A DNA stretch of 64,000 nucleotides, taken from assembly GCF_001642805.2 (NCBI RefSeq), contig NZ_CP016948.1:2418001-2482000 (forward strand), in the 5' to 3' direction. Made by a program: the position numbers and the translations under genes. This DNA is from Serratia surfactantfaciens (lineage in GTDB: Bacteria; Pseudomonadota; Gammaproteobacteria; Enterobacterales; Enterobacteriaceae). Shown here piece by piece: positions 8,478 through 19,217 of the stretch (positions within the stretch are counted from its first letter, which is position 1; each line of letters starts with the position of its first letter). A model generated the notes under the pieces. It was given only the letters and a program-made list of their open reading frames with translations, ran no database searches and was not told the DNA's origin.

Positions 8478-10555
8478 CAGGCGGCTCCGATGGTCGAGGT
8501 CATGCGAATCTGGCGATCGTCGTTGATCTCCAGGTTGGACAGCACCACGATCTGCGGCAAACTGCGGCGCAAGAAGCGCGCCAGCAAGGCCCGCAGCGCA
8601 TGGTTGACCAGCAGCACCGGCGGCGCGCTGAGCATCTCTTGTCGCTGCAACGCCTGGCGCGCCTGATCCAACAGGCGGTCGGCCAGACCTGGCTCCAGGC
8701 CACCGCCGCCTTGCAACGCCTGCAGCAACAGGCGCTCCAGCTGGGTATCCAGCCCGATAACCTGAATCTCGCCGTTGCCCGGGAACCACTGCTGCGTGAT
8801 AGCCCGGCCCAGTGCCACCCGCACCACGGTGGTCAATTCATAAGGATCGCTCTGCGCCGGGGCATGCTCCGCCAGCGTTTCGACGATGGTGCGCATATCA
8901 CGAATGGAAACGCGCTCGGCCAACAGGTTTTGCAACACCTTGTGCAGCGTGGTCAGCGACACCACGCCCGGCACGAAGTCTTCGGTCAGCTTCGGCATTT
9001 CCTGCGAAACGCGGTCCAGCAGTTGCTGAGCTTCCTGGCGGCCAAACAGTTCGCTGGCGAACTGACCGATCAGGTGATTGAGGTGCGTCGCCACCACGGT
9101 GCTGGCCTCCACCACGGTAAAGCCCTGGATCTGCGCCTGCTCGCGCAAGGCGCTGTCGATCCACACCGCTTCCAGCCCAAAGGCCGGATCGACGGTTTTA
9201 TCACCCGCCAGCTCGCCTACGGCATTGCCGGGGTTGATCGCCAGCCAGCGGCCCGGTTGCGCTTCGCCGCTGCCGATCTCGACGCCTTTCATCAGGATGC
9301 GGTAGCTGGCAGGCGGCAGTTCCAGATTATCGCGAATGTGTACCACCGGCGGCAGATAGCCCATGTCCTGCGCGAATTTCTTGCGGATGCCGCGAATACG
9401 CCCAAGCAGCTCGCCGTTCTGCTGAAAATCGACCATCGGAATCAGCCGGTAGCCCACTTCCATCCCCAACGGGTCTTCCAACTGCACGTCGGCCCAGCTG
9501 GCTTCGGCAGCCTGCGGATTCTCCGGCATCACCGGCGCCTCTACCGTCTTCGGCGCCTGTTGTTCACGGCCGCGTAGCCACCAGGCCAGGCCCAGCAAAG
9601 CGGCGGTAAACAGCAGGAACACCAGGTTCGGCATGCCCGGCACCAGGCCCAACAGCCCCAGCACCCCGGCGCTCAGCAGCATCACGCGCGGATTGTTGAA
9701 CAGCTGGCCTACCATCTGCTCGCCGACGTCCTGATCGGTCGCTACGCGGGTGACGATAACGCCGGCGGCGGTGGAGATCACCAACGCCGGGATCTGTGCC
9801 ACCAGGCCATCACCGATGGTCAGCAGCGTATAGCTTTCCGCCGCCGCCCCCAGCTCCATGCCGTGTTGCACCACGCCGACCAACAGGCCGCCGACTACGT
9901 TCAGCACCATGATCATCAGGCCGGCGATGGCGTCGCCGCGCACGAATTTACTGGCACCGTCCATCGAGCCGTAGAAATCGGCCTCTTGGGTAACTTCGGC
10001 GCGGCGTTTCTTCGCTTCGTCTTCGCCGATCAATCCGGCGTTCAGATCGGCGTCAATCGCCATCTGTTTGCCCGGCATGCCGTCCAGCACGAAGCGCGCG
10101 CCCACTTCGGCGATACGCCCCGCACCTTTGGTGATGACCATAAAGTTAATCAGCACCAGGATGATGAACACCACGATGCCGATGGCGAAGTTGCCCCCCA
10201 CCAGGAAGTGGCCGAAGGCTTCCACCACGCGGCCGGCGGCGGCGGAGCCGGTATGCCCTTCCAACAAGATGATGCGCGTTGACGCGACGTTGAGCGACAA
10301 ACGCAGCAATGTGGAGAACAGCAGGATGGTCGGGAAAGCGGCGAACTCGAGCGTGCGCTGGGTGAACATCGCCACCAGCAGCACCATGATCGACAGCGCG
10401 ATGTTGAAGGTAAACAGCAGATCAAGGATGAACGCCGGCAACGGCAGCACCATCATCGACAGAATCAACAGGATCAACACCGGGCCGGCCAGCACCTGCC
10501 ACTGCGTATCTTTAAAATTGCCCGGCAAACGAAGCAGGGAGGCCAAATTAGCCAT
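8477..10555 (-). CDS. flhA: Flagellar export gate protein FlhA
   Basis: FlhA is the large membrane component of the flagellar type III export gate. The start at 10555 (MANLASLLRLPGNFKDTQWQ) gives 692 aa, the same as E. coli. An upstream in-frame codon would lie inside flhB. About eight membrane segments fill the first 330 residues, with the family signature FAIGIVVFIILVLINFMVIT. The cytoplasmic domain follows (VGYRLIPMVDFQQNGELLGR) and ends LSNLEINDDRQIRMTSTIG. It overlaps flhB by eight bases and flhE by one. Confidence 0.97.
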   Translation of the reverse strand: MANLASLLRLPGNFKDTQWQVLAGPVLILLILSMMVLPLPAFILDLLFTFNIALSIMVLLVAMFTQRTLEFAAFPTILLFSTLLRLSLNVASTRIILLEGHTGSAAAGRVVEAFGHFLVGGNFAIGIVVFIILVLINFMVITKGAGRIAEVGARFVLDGMPGKQMAIDADLNAGLIGEDEAKKRRAEVTQEADFYGSMDGASKFVRGDAIAGLMIMVLNVVGGLLVGVVQHGMELGAAAESYTLLTIGDGLVAQIPALVISTAAGVIVTRVATDQDVGEQMVGQLFNNPRVMLLSAGVLGLLGLVPGMPNLVFLLFTAALLGLAWWLRGREQQAPKTVEAPVMPENPQAAEASWADVQLEDPLGMEVGYRLIPMVDFQQNGELLGRIRGIRKKFAQDMGYLPPVVHIRDNLELPPASYRILMKGVEIGSGEAQPGRWLAINPGNAVGELAGDKTVDPAFGLEAVWIDSALREQAQIQGFTVVEASTVVATHLNHLIGQFASELFGRQEAQQLLDRVSQEMPKLTEDFVPGVVSLTTLHKVLQNLLAERVSIRDMRTIVETLAEHAPAQSDPYELTTVVRVALGRAITQQWFPGNGEIQVIGLDTQLERLLLQALQGGGGLEPGLADRLLDQARQALQRQEMLSAPPVLLVNHALRALLARFLRRSLPQIVVLSNLEINDDRQIRMTSTIGAA

Positions 10556-11699
10556 CAGAGTCACTCTCTCTCGCAAAATCCAGTGCTTCCGGCACCGGTA
10601 AACGTTCAGGTTTTTTTGGGATCAGGCCGCCCTCGCGCCGCCAGCGGCGCAGTTGGTACACCCAGGCCAGCACTTCGGCGACCGCGGCATACAGGGTGGC
10701 CGGAATATGTTGTCCGATCTCGCTGTGCCGATACAGCGCGCGCGCCAGCGGCGGCGCCTCCAGCATCGGGATGCGGTGTTCCGCACCGAGTTCGCGAATG
10801 CGCAAGGCGATTTCGCCGGCCCCTTTGGCCAGCACTTTCGGCGCGCTCATTTTTTTGTCGTTGTACTGCAACGCGACGGCGTAGTGCGTCGGGTTGGTGA
10901 CGATCACGTCCGCCTTGGGCACATCGGCCATCATGCGGCGGCGGGCGATCGCCCGCTGCTGCTGACGAATGCGCCCCTTCACGTGCGGGTCCCCTTCCTG
11001 GTCTTTGAACTCGTCGCGAATATCCTGCTTGGTCATCTTCAGCTTCTTGAAGTGACTCCACAGCTGATAAAACACGTCGAATGCCACCATCGGCGTCAAT
11101 CCCAGCACGACCAGAAAGCCGCAGAACAGAATCATCTGCAGCGCGTTGCCCAGCGCATCGAGCGGTTGCTGAGTCATCAGATGCAGCATCGCCGCCCAGT
11201 TGTGCCACAGATAGAGGCCGGTCACCCAACCGACCAGCGTCGCTTTCAGGATCCCTTTCAGCAGCTCGGCCAGCACCTGGGTAGAAAAGATGCGCTTCAA
11301 CCCGGATAGCGGGTTCAGCCGCTTCAAATCGAACTTGATCGACTTGCCGCTGAACAAAATGCCCCCCAGCAACATCGGCGCGGCGAGCGCCACCAGCACC
11401 AGCCCCGCCATGATCGGCAGCAGCGCCAGCACCGCCTGGCGCAGCAACATGCCCAATTGGCGCAGCATCTGTTTATCGTTGCTGACCATGCCGTGATCGA
11501 AGTTCAGACCTTGCGTGAGCATCGCCGCCAGCTGTTGCGCCATGTTGCTGCCGGACATCAGGATAATCGCCAGGCCGGAGAGCAGCATCAGTACCGAGGT
11601 CAGCTCGCGCGAGCGCGGGATCTGGCCGTCTTCACGCGCCTTCTCCAGCCTGTGGGGCGTGGGGGCCTCGCTTTTTTCCAGATCGCTGTCTTCAGCCAC
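10548..11699 (-). CDS. flhB: Flagellar export switch protein FlhB
   Basis: FlhB is an export-gate protein that changes substrate specificity from rod/hook to filament proteins after autocleavage. The 383 aa compare with 382 in E. coli. The N-terminus is SEAPTPHRLEKAREDGQIPR and four membrane segments follow. The self-cleavage site NPTH is intact (ADVIVTNPTHYAVALQY, near residue 270). It is the first gene of flhBAE. A VapBC module, rather than cheZ, is its upstream neighbour. Confidence 0.97.
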   Translation of the reverse strand: MAEDSDLEKSEAPTPHRLEKAREDGQIPRSRELTSVLMLLSGLAIILMSGSNMAQQLAAMLTQGLNFDHGMVSNDKQMLRQLGMLLRQAVLALLPIMAGLVLVALAAPMLLGGILFSGKSIKFDLKRLNPLSGLKRIFSTQVLAELLKGILKATLVGWVTGLYLWHNWAAMLHLMTQQPLDALGNALQMILFCGFLVVLGLTPMVAFDVFYQLWSHFKKLKMTKQDIRDEFKDQEGDPHVKGRIRQQQRAIARRRMMADVPKADVIVTNPTHYAVALQYNDKKMSAPKVLAKGAGEIALRIRELGAEHRIPMLEAPPLARALYRHSEIGQHIPATLYAAVAEVLAWVYQLRRWRREGGLIPKKPERLPVPEALDFARESDSDG

Positions 11700-11828
11700 G
11701 AAACGCCGTTCCTGTGTCGGGAGGGTAAAGAATGGCGGTCAGCATGCCAAAAAATTGGCGATGTCATTGGGGGAACAACGAGGAAAAAGGCGGGTTATTT
11801 GGGGGATGAGGCAATCAAGGGGAGGACG

Positions 11829-12230
11829 TTACAGCCAATTTTCCAGCCGTAAGCCATCAACGCGCTCAAATTCGCGTCGGTTATTGGTCACCAGAATCAA
11901 TCCTTCGCTGCGCGCATGCCCGGCGATATACAGATCGTTTACGCCAATAGGCGTTCCATGACGTTCCAGCGCAGCCCGAATGTTGCCGTAGTGCGAAGCC
12001 GCTTTGGCGCCGTAATCGAGAATGTCCAATCGGGAGACAAAATCCTCAACCACTCTGGCGTTAACCGCCGGACGCGAGCTTTTCTCCACTCCGTGAACCA
12101 ATTCGCCATAGGTGACCGACGAAATGACCATTTTGCCCGCATAGCGATTGAACGCCTCCAGCACTTCCAGAGGCCGGCGCTTGATGACATAGATAACAAT
12201 ATTGGTGTCCAGCATATGGCTGAACATCAA
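11829..12230 (-). CDS. vapC: VapC-type PIN-domain toxin
   Basis: This is a predicted PIN-domain ribonuclease toxin; characterised enteric VapC (MvpT) proteins cleave initiator tRNA. The 133 aa carry the family motifs: MLDTNIVIYVIKRRP with the first acidic residue (Asp8), SSVTYGELVHGVEKS, GTPIGVNDLYIAGHA and LVTNNRREFERVDGL ending in LENWL. The start overlaps the vapB stop by four bases. It lies between flhB and cheZ, an unusual place. Confidence 0.9.
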   Translation of the reverse strand: MMFSHMLDTNIVIYVIKRRPLEVLEAFNRYAGKMVISSVTYGELVHGVEKSSRPAVNARVVEDFVSRLDILDYGAKAASHYGNIRAALERHGTPIGVNDLYIAGHARSEGLILVTNNRREFERVDGLRLENWL

Positions 12231-12460
12231 AACTCTTCCCGCTCACGCTGGTGTTGCCCGGCACGTTCATTGAGGAAGTCATCGCTCACCTCATTTTTCG
12301 CGCAGAAGAAACTGTCCCAGGTATTCTCCACCGGCGCAAGAATGCGCTCTTTGCCCACCACGCGGACGGTCACTTTAGAAACGGTATCGGGGAAACGCAC
12401 CTCTGCAGGCAAGCGCACGGCCTGCGTCCGATTATTGGTAAAGACAGAACCTAACGTCAT
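12227..12460 (-). CDS. vapB: VapB-type antitoxin (SpoVT/AbrB fold)
   Basis: VapB neutralises VapC and binds its own promoter. The 77 aa start MTLGSVFTNNRTQAVRLPAE, the swapped-hairpin DNA-binding region of the VapB/MvpA group. The C-terminal half (NTWDSFFCAKNEVSDDFLNE) is the toxin-binding tail. A strong ribosome site (AAAGGAGGT) precedes the start. Its stop overlaps the vapC start. Confidence 0.9.
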   Translation of the reverse strand: MTLGSVFTNNRTQAVRLPAEVRFPDTVSKVTVRVVGKERILAPVENTWDSFFCAKNEVSDDFLNERAGQHQREREEF

Positions 12461-12476
12461 GGCGACCTCCTTTAAC

Positions 12477-12528
12477 TGGAGTACAAATTATAATCGCCAC
12501 AATGTATATAGCAACGCTATATACTCCA
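12477..12528 (-). promoter_or_regulatory. VapB operator region
   Basis: GTATATAGC, AAC and GCTATATAC form a perfect 9-base inverted repeat at 12504-12524, about 45 bases before vapB. A second pair, TGGAGTA (12477-12483) and TACTCCA (12522-12528), forms a wider inverted repeat. These are probable VapBC autoregulatory sites. No experiment supports this here. Confidence 0.6.
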
Positions 12529-12585
12529 ATCTTTGCGCGACGCTGCGCAACTTTCGGGGCGCACCGTCGCGCGCCCCGAAAAGCC

Positions 12586-13230
12586 TCAGAAACCGAGGCT
12601 GTCGAGCAGATCGTCGACCTGCGCCTGATTGGCGATCACGCCGACGCCGTTCTGGTCGAGCTGCGGACCGTTCAGCAGGCTGTCGTTCGGCCGTTTTTCC
12701 TTCACCGGCTGCTCCGGCATGTTTTCCATCAGTACCATCAGCAGCTGCTTTTCGATCTCCTGCACCACGTCCATCATGCGCTTGATTACCTGACCGGTCA
12801 GATCCTGGAAATCTTGCGCCATCATGATCTCCAGCAGCTGGGCGTTGGTGAAGGCCGTATGGCCCGGCACCTGATCCAGATACTGGCGCGTGTCGTTGAC
12901 CAGAGAACGTGCGTCGTCCAGTTCGATGGGATTGGCGAACCACTCGTCCCAGCGCCCTTTCAACGCATTAGCGCCGGATTCCAGCTCCGCCTGGCGCGGT
13001 TGCGCCGCCTCTACGCAGTTCAACGCCCGTTCCGCCGCCTGCGCCGTCATGGTTACGACATAGTCAAGACGGTCGCGCGCATCCGGGATCGCCTCTGCCG
13101 CCTGGGCGATCGCCTGATCGAGCCCCAGTTCGCGCATGCTGTCGCGCAGCATTCGGGTCAGTTGGCCGATGCGGGAGATGATCTCTCCCGCGGTCGCTGC
13201 ATCGCTGGCAGGCATTGGAATGTCTCTCAT
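12586..13230 (-). CDS. cheZ: CheY-P phosphatase CheZ
   Basis: CheZ dephosphorylates CheY-P to end tumble signals. The start at 13230 ([11 protein letters not shown]) follows GGAGAGGGCG and gives 214 aa, the E. coli length; an upstream in-frame start would overlap cheY. The active-site helix contains [20 protein letters not shown] with the catalytic Gln, and the CheY-binding C-terminal tail ends [10 protein letters not shown]. It is the last gene of the cheRBYZ group, 10 bases from cheY. Confidence 0.96.
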   Translation of the reverse strand: MRDIPMPASDAATAGEIISRIGQLTRMLRDSMRELGLDQAIAQAAEAIPDARDRLDYVVTMTAQAAERALNCVEAAQPRQAELESGANALKGRWDEWFANPIELDDARSLVNDTRQYLDQVPGHTAFTNAQLLEIMMAQDFQDLTGQVIKRMMDVVQEIEKQLLMVLMENMPEQPVKEKRPNDSLLNGPQLDQNGVGVIANQAQVDDLLDSLGF

Positions 13231-13240
13231 CGCCCTCTCC

Positions 13241-13726
<486 letters not shown>

Positions 13727-13732
13727 CTAAAA

Positions 13733-14782
13733 TTAAATACGCAATGCCTGGCCGCCGGCAATCTGCGCCAGCATCCGTTGGCTCATTCTGTCCAGCTCGA
13801 CCACTTCGCTGACGCCGCCGCTGGCGATCGCCTCGCGCGGCATGCCGAACACCACGCAGCTCGCCTCGTTCTGCGCCAGGGTATAAGCCCCTGCGCGATG
13901 CATCTCCAGCATCCCCGCCGCACCGTCGTTGCCCATGCCGGTGAGGATCACCCCCACCGCATTGCGGCCGGCGTATTGCGCCACCGAGCGGAACAGCACA
14001 TCGACCGACGGGCGATGGCGGTTGACCGCCGGGCCGTCATGCAGCTTCACCTGATAGTTGGCGCCGCTGCGCGCCAGCTCCAGATGGCGGTCCCCCGGTG
14101 CGATATAGGCGTGGCCCGGCAGCACGCGCTCGCCGTCCTCCGCTTCTTTCACCGTGATCTGGCACAGTTTGTTCAGCCGTTCGGCGAACGAACGGGTGAA
14201 TCCCGGCGGCATGTGTTGCGTGATCAGCAGCGCCGGACTGGTGGCCGGCAGCGGCTGCAGCACCTGGCGGATCGCTTCGGTGCCGCCGGTGGAGGCGCCG
14301 ATGGCGATCAGTTTTTCACTGCTCAGCAGCGGCGCATGGCTGAGGATCGCCGGCGCCGGGCTGCTCGAGCGCTGAGGCAGGCGCGCCCTGGCCGCGGTGC
14401 GGATCTTCTCGGCGATCAGCTCACTGTAGGCCAGCATGCCCTCGCGAATGCCGAGCTGCGGTTTGGTGACGAAATCCACCGCGCCCAGCTCCAGCGCGCG
14501 CAGCGTGATCTCCGAGCCTTTGCCGGTCAGCGAAGAGACCATCACCACCGGCATCGGCCGCAGGCGCATCAGTTTCTCGAGGAAATCCAGTCCGTCCATG
14601 CGCGGCATCTCGACGTCCAGCGTCAGCACCTGAGGATTAAATTTTTTGATCAGATCGCGCGCAACCAGCGGATCCGGCGCGGTCGCCACCATTTCCATAT
14701 CGGCATGGCCGTTCACGATTTCCGTCATCAGCTGACGCATCAGTGCCGAATCGTCTACGCATAACACTCTGATTTTACTCAT
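13733..14782 (-). CDS. cheB: Chemoreceptor glutamate methylesterase CheB
   Basis: CheB demethylates and deamidates chemoreceptors for adaptation. The 349 aa equal E. coli. The receiver domain is N-terminal ([38 protein letters not shown]). The C-terminal methylesterase has the catalytic Ser ([13 protein letters not shown]), His ([17 protein letters not shown]) and Asp ([13 protein letters not shown]). Its ATG overlaps the cheR stop by one base. Confidence 0.98.
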   Translation of the reverse strand: MSKIRVLCVDDSALMRQLMTEIVNGHADMEMVATAPDPLVARDLIKKFNPQVLTLDVEMPRMDGLDFLEKLMRLRPMPVVMVSSLTGKGSEITLRALELGAVDFVTKPQLGIREGMLAYSELIAEKIRTAARARLPQRSSSPAPAILSHAPLLSSEKLIAIGASTGGTEAIRQVLQPLPATSPALLITQHMPPGFTRSFAERLNKLCQITVKEAEDGERVLPGHAYIAPGDRHLELARSGANYQVKLHDGPAVNRHRPSVDVLFRSVAQYAGRNAVGVILTGMGNDGAAGMLEMHRAGAYTLAQNEASCVVFGMPREAIASGGVSEVVELDRMSQRMLAQIAGGQALRI

Positions 14783-15654
14783 TACCTCTCCTTGGTCAGC
14801 CCATACACGGTCTGCCCACGCAAGTAGAAATCCCGGCTGATCTGGCTGAAGTTCTCGGAGTGGCCGGCGAACATCAGCCCCCCCGGCTTAAGCAAGGGAA
14901 CGAAGCGGCGCAGGATGCGCTCCTGCGTCGCCTTATCGAAATAGATCATGACGTTGCGGCAAAAAATGGCGTCGAACTGCCCCGGCAGCGCCCACTCCGG
15001 CGCCAGCAGGTTCAGCGGCTGAAAGTTCACCCGCGCCGCCAGTTCCGGCCGCACCCGCACCAGCCCCTGATGCGGCCCGGTGCCACGCAGAAAATAGCGC
15101 TGCATTTGGGTCGGCGTCAGGGTGCGCAGATCTTCCTGGCGGTAAACGCCCGCCTCCGCTTTTTCCAGCACCTGCGTATCGATGTCGCTGGCCCAGACCT
15201 GGCAACTGCCGGCCCGCTGCCCCAAGGCATCGCTCAGCGTGATGGCGATCGAATACGGCTCTTCGCCGGTCGAGGCCGCAGTGCTCCAGACGCTGTAGCC
15301 GTTCGGCCGTGAGCGCGCATGCTCCGCCAGGATCGGGAAGTGATGCGCCTCGCGGAAAAATGCCGTCAGGTTGGTGGTCAACGCGTTGATGAACGCCTGC
15401 CATTCCGCGCTGTTCGGATCGCTTTCCAGCAGCGCCAGATAGTCGCCGAAGTCGTGCAATCCCAGCAGCCGCAATCGGCGCACCAGACGGTTGTAAACCA
15501 TCTCGCGCTTATGCTCCGCCAGCACGATGCCGGCGCGTTGATAAATCAACTGGCTGATACGACGGAAATGCACGTCCGACAGCGGCAGGCGCTGCACCAT
15601 TTGCGTCAACATCGACGCAGTATCCCGGTTAGAAGTTGACGGCGCCTGTTTCAT
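14782..15654 (-). CDS. cheR: Chemoreceptor methyltransferase CheR
   Basis: CheR methylates receptor glutamates using S-adenosylmethionine. The 290 aa compare with 286 in E. coli. The N-terminal helical domain ([20 protein letters not shown]) precedes the methyltransferase domain with [33 protein letters not shown] and [13 protein letters not shown]. The receptor-docking beta subdomain is present. It can dock on the NWETF tail of the second receptor in this operon. Confidence 0.97.
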   Translation of the reverse strand: MKQAPSTSNRDTASMLTQMVQRLPLSDVHFRRISQLIYQRAGIVLAEHKREMVYNRLVRRLRLLGLHDFGDYLALLESDPNSAEWQAFINALTTNLTAFFREAHHFPILAEHARSRPNGYSVWSTAASTGEEPYSIAITLSDALGQRAGSCQVWASDIDTQVLEKAEAGVYRQEDLRTLTPTQMQRYFLRGTGPHQGLVRVRPELAARVNFQPLNLLAPEWALPGQFDAIFCRNVMIYFDKATQERILRRFVPLLKPGGLMFAGHSENFSQISRDFYLRGQTVYGLTKER

Positions 15655-15682
15655 GCCGCCTCACCGGGGAAAAACGTGCTGT

Positions 15683-17308
15683 TTATGCGGTTTGACAATC
15701 TTGGGCTTCCTTTACCACGGATGAAACTGCGTTGTTGCTGTTACCTGGCGCGACGAAGTTATCGTCCGCCAGACGGAATACCGCGACCGCATCGGCCAGG
15801 GTAATAGCCTGCTCTTCCAGCGCGGTGGCGGCAGAGGCGGACTCTTCCACCAGCGCGGCGTTCTGTTGGGTGACCTGGTCCATCTGGGTCACCGCCTGCG
15901 TCACCTGCTCGATGCCGCGGCTTTGTTCATCCGAAGCCGACGCGATCTCGCCCATGATGTCGGTGACGCGGGTCACCGAACGTACGATGTCCTGCATGGT
16001 GGCGCCGGAATTTTCCACCAGCACCGAGCCGTGTTTGACGCGGCTGACCGATTCGTCGATCAGCACCTTGATCTCTTTCGCCGCCTGGGCGCTGCGACTC
16101 GCCAGGTTGCGCACTTCGCCGGCGACCACGGCAAAACCGCGCCCCTGTTCACCGGCGCGTGCCGCTTCCACTGCCGCATTGAGCGCCAGAATGTTGGTCT
16201 GGAAGGCGATGCCGTCGATCACGCTGGTGATGGCACCGATTTTCTGCGAGCTGTTGGCGATATCGTGCATGGTGGTGACCACGTCACCGGCCAGTTCACC
16301 GCCCTTGGCCGCCGTGGCCGAGGCGTCGCGCGCCAGCTGAGACGCCTGCCGCGCATTGTCGGCGTTCTGTTTCACCGTCGCGGTCAGCTGTTCCATGCTG
16401 GCGGCGGTCTCTTCCAGCGAAGCGGCCTGCTGCTCGGTGCGGGAAGAGAGATCGTTGTTGCCTTCGGAGATCTCCTGCAGGCCGATCAGAATCGATTCCG
16501 CCCCGTCGCGCACCGCGCCCACAGTACCGATCAGCGACTGCTGCGTGCGCTGCAGGCTGGCGAACAGCATGCTGATTTCATTGCGGCCGTACACTTGAAT
16601 CGGCGTCGCCAAGTCACCGGCGGCGATGCGTTCAAAGTGGCTGCGGATTTGGTTCAGCGGTTGTACCAACATGGTGCGCAACCACCACATGGCGCTACCG
16701 GTCACCACGATCAGCATCAATACCGCCCCCGCCAGCATCAGGCCCGCCAGCGTGAAGGAGAACTGGTTGGCGTCTCTGGCCTCGCTGATGTCGCCGTTGA
16801 TCAACTGCAGATACTGCACGAAGTCGGCCTCGAACAGGTCCTGGGTCTTCTGCGTCGGCTGATCCATAAACGCCTGCAGCTCCCCTTTTTCCAGGAAGCC
16901 GATCAGCTCGCGCAGCGCGCCGCGCAATCGCTCGTAGCTGGCTTTGGTGGTCGCCGTCTGCTGGCTCTGTTGCTCACTGCTGCGCTCAACCGCCATGAAC
17001 TGATTGAAATAGAGATCGGCCTTCTGCAGCGAACTGCGGGCGCTGCTCATCAATTCGTTCACCTGTTCCTGTGGCAGCTTCAGCGCCGCGCGGGTGCCGG
17101 CGCGGTTCAACGTATTGCGCGCCTGCAACAACGACACCCAGCTCAGGCTGAGCGAATCGCGCTGCTGGCTGCCGAGGGTGATGATATCGAGGTTGTGGTT
17201 ATCGGAGCGGAACGCGGAATACGACAGGCCGCTGCTGGCCAACTGCAGAACGCAGAAGGTCATCAACAACAGGAACAAGCTGGTAGAGATACGGATTCGG
17301 TTAAACAC
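15683..17308 (-). CDS. Methyl-accepting chemotaxis protein without docking tail
   Basis: This is a transmembrane chemoreceptor of 541 aa. It has an N-terminal membrane segment (IRISTSLFLLLMTFCVLQLA), a periplasmic four-helix ligand domain (about 35-190), a second segment, a HAMP domain and the conserved signalling tip ([40 protein letters not shown]). The ligand-domain signature LLQARNTLNRAGTRAAL is of the Tar/Tsr type. The GTG start at 17308 follows AAGGAGG. It ends VVKEAQDCQTA and lacks the NWETF pentapeptide, so it probably depends on other receptors for efficient adaptation. The ligand is unknown. Confidence 0.93.
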   Translation of the reverse strand: MFNRIRISTSLFLLLMTFCVLQLASSGLSYSAFRSDNHNLDIITLGSQQRDSLSLSWVSLLQARNTLNRAGTRAALKLPQEQVNELMSSARSSLQKADLYFNQFMAVERSSEQQSQQTATTKASYERLRGALRELIGFLEKGELQAFMDQPTQKTQDLFEADFVQYLQLINGDISEARDANQFSFTLAGLMLAGAVLMLIVVTGSAMWWLRTMLVQPLNQIRSHFERIAAGDLATPIQVYGRNEISMLFASLQRTQQSLIGTVGAVRDGAESILIGLQEISEGNNDLSSRTEQQAASLEETAASMEQLTATVKQNADNARQASQLARDASATAAKGGELAGDVVTTMHDIANSSQKIGAITSVIDGIAFQTNILALNAAVEAARAGEQGRGFAVVAGEVRNLASRSAQAAKEIKVLIDESVSRVKHGSVLVENSGATMQDIVRSVTRVTDIMGEIASASDEQSRGIEQVTQAVTQMDQVTQQNAALVEESASAATALEEQAITLADAVAVFRLADDNFVAPGNSNNAVSSVVKEAQDCQTA

Positions 17309-17350
17309 TGTGAACCTCCTTGCAGCCGGCCGGCGACCGACCTACGTAGG

Positions 17351-17376
17351 GAAAAGGGCCTCTGCGAGAGAGGCCC
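17351..17376 (-). terminator. Rho-independent terminator after the NWETF receptor gene
   Basis: On the coding strand GGGCCTCT, a 5-base loop and AGAGGCCC are followed by TTTTCCC. It lies 9 bases after the stop of the upstream receptor gene. Together with the FliA promoter in front of that gene, it suggests that this receptor can be made as its own transcript. Confidence 0.8.
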
Positions 17377-17384
17377 GATACCGG

Positions 17385-19055
17385 TCAGAACGTTTCCCAG
17401 TTATCCTGCAGATCGCTGGCGTTCATTTTTTTATGATTGATTACCGGTGTTACCGTCGCCTTGCTGGTGACAGGCGTTTTAAACTCTTCCTGGCCTTCCG
17501 ACCTCAGGCGGAATACCGCCACCGACTGGGTCAGCATGCTGGCCTGTTCTTCCAGCGCCGCCGCCGCCGAGGCAGATTCTTCTACCAACGAGGCGTTCTG
17601 CTGGGTCACGCGGTCCATTTCCGCCACCGCCTGGCCAACCTGATCGATGCCACGGCTCTGCTCGTCCGAAGCCGACGCGATTTCGCCCATGATGTCGGTC
17701 ACACGGGTAACGGCGTTGACGATGTCGCCCATGGTTTCGCCGGCGCTCTCGACCAACACGGAACCCATATCGACGCGGCTGACCGAGTCTTCAATCAGGC
17801 CTTTGATCTCTTTCGCCGCCTGTGCGCTGCGCTGCGCCAGGTTGCGCACTTCACCGGCCACCACCGCGAAGCCACGGCCCTGTTCGCCGGCGCGCGCCGC
17901 TTCCACCGCGGCGTTCAACGCCAGGATGTTGGTCTGGAAAGCGATACCGTCGATCACACCGGTAATATCGGCGATCTTCTGTGAACTGCCGGCGATGTCG
18001 TGCATGGTCTGCACCACGTTAGCCACGACCTTGCCGCCTTTCTGCGCGGTTTCGGAGGCGCTCAGCGCCAGCTGAGAGGCCTGACGGGCGTTTTCGGCGT
18101 TCTGTTTCACCGTCGCGGTCAACTGCTCCATGCTGGCGGCGGTCTCTTCCAGCGAAGCAGCCTGCTGCTCGGTGCGGGAGGAGAGATCGTTGTTGCCTGC
18201 GGCGATTTCAGACGCGCCGCTGTAGATGGCGTCTGCGCCCTGACGCACGCCGCTGACGGTTTCGATCAGCTCGCTTTGCATGTGTTTCAGGCTGGCTGCC
18301 AGCACGCCCATTTCGTTGCGGCTGGTGACGACGATCTGTTGAGTCAGGTCGCCGGCGGCGATCTGTTTGATGTGGTCGATCATGCGATTCAGCGGACGCA
18401 CCAGGATGTGATGGATACCGGTCCAGGCCAGTACGATCACCGCCAGCACCACCACCAGCACCACGATCAGCGTCCAAATGGCCGAGTTGTAGGAGCTGTT
18501 GCTGCCGTCGACTGCGATTTGGTACAGCTTGCCGTTTTGCTCCAGGTAAACGTTGTAGCTCTGCTCAAAGTTGTCCTGGTAGCTCTGCGTAGGCTGATCG
18601 AAGAAGGCGTTGATCTTGCCTTCGCCCAGCAGTTGGATCAGTTCGGAAAGCGCGCCGTACAGAATGTCGTACTGCTGCTTCACGCGCTCTGCCGACTGAG
18701 GATCCTGACGCGGATCCTGAGGGATTTTCTCGTACGCGGCGTAGTGTCTTTCCGCCTCGGCCAGCTCTTCTTTCGCCTTGGCCAGCAGTTCATCAATGGT
18801 GGCGCCGCTGCCGATCTTATTGGTATCCATCATGTAACGAATACCGGCGCGGTTCAGCGAGTTGCGCGCCTGCAGCAGATCAACGCGGCTTTCACTCAGC
18901 TGCAGCTGCTGCTGACGGATAGTTTGCAGGACGGTAAAGTTTTCCTTATCGCTTTTCAGCGAGGAGAAAAAGAGTCCGCCCGAAATCAACTGCAAGGCGC
19001 CAAACAGCACCAACACCAGCAACAGGCTGGTGACCACCTTCATACGATTTAACAT
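17385..19055 (-). CDS. Methyl-accepting chemotaxis protein with NWETF tail (Tsr/Tar-type)
   Basis: This is a 556 aa chemoreceptor. The ATG at 19055 ([20 protein letters not shown]) is chosen; the upstream in-frame extension crosses the FliA promoter and has no receptor features. It has a membrane segment, a periplasmic four-helix domain with [20 protein letters not shown], a second membrane segment (about 220-245), HAMP, and the tip [20 protein letters not shown]. It ends LQDNWETF, the CheR/CheB docking pentapeptide. It is a high-abundance, adaptation-competent receptor. Ligand specificity (Ser or Asp type) cannot be fixed by eye. Confidence 0.94.
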   Translation of the reverse strand: MLNRMKVVTSLLLVLVLFGALQLISGGLFFSSLKSDKENFTVLQTIRQQQLQLSESRVDLLQARNSLNRAGIRYMMDTNKIGSGATIDELLAKAKEELAEAERHYAAYEKIPQDPRQDPQSAERVKQQYDILYGALSELIQLLGEGKINAFFDQPTQSYQDNFEQSYNVYLEQNGKLYQIAVDGSNSSYNSAIWTLIVVLVVVLAVIVLAWTGIHHILVRPLNRMIDHIKQIAAGDLTQQIVVTSRNEMGVLAASLKHMQSELIETVSGVRQGADAIYSGASEIAAGNNDLSSRTEQQAASLEETAASMEQLTATVKQNAENARQASQLALSASETAQKGGKVVANVVQTMHDIAGSSQKIADITGVIDGIAFQTNILALNAAVEAARAGEQGRGFAVVAGEVRNLAQRSAQAAKEIKGLIEDSVSRVDMGSVLVESAGETMGDIVNAVTRVTDIMGEIASASDEQSRGIDQVGQAVAEMDRVTQQNASLVEESASAAAALEEQASMLTQSVAVFRLRSEGQEEFKTPVTSKATVTPVINHKKMNASDLQDNWETF

Positions 19056-19110
19056 GATTTCCCTTGTTGAAGCCCGCGCAGACAGGCTTTGATGACGTTG
19101 AATGTGAGAG

Positions 19111-19137
19111 TTATCGGCGCAGCGCGGCAAAACTTTA
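19111..19137 (-). promoter_or_regulatory. Sigma-28 (FliA) promoter of the NWETF receptor gene
   Basis: Read on the minus strand, TAAAGTTT, 11 bases and GCCGATAA give an exact match to the FliA consensus, about 55 bases before the receptor start. It lies in the gap after cheW, so the receptor genes and cheRBYZ can be transcribed separately from motAB-cheAW. Confidence 0.92.
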
Positions 19138-19217
19138 TGCGGGAAAGTAACTATTTTTAGTGGGGGTTCAGGACACGGCCTGCGGCGTCGCGGCAAGTCA
19201 TGGAAAGTGAAGGTGAT

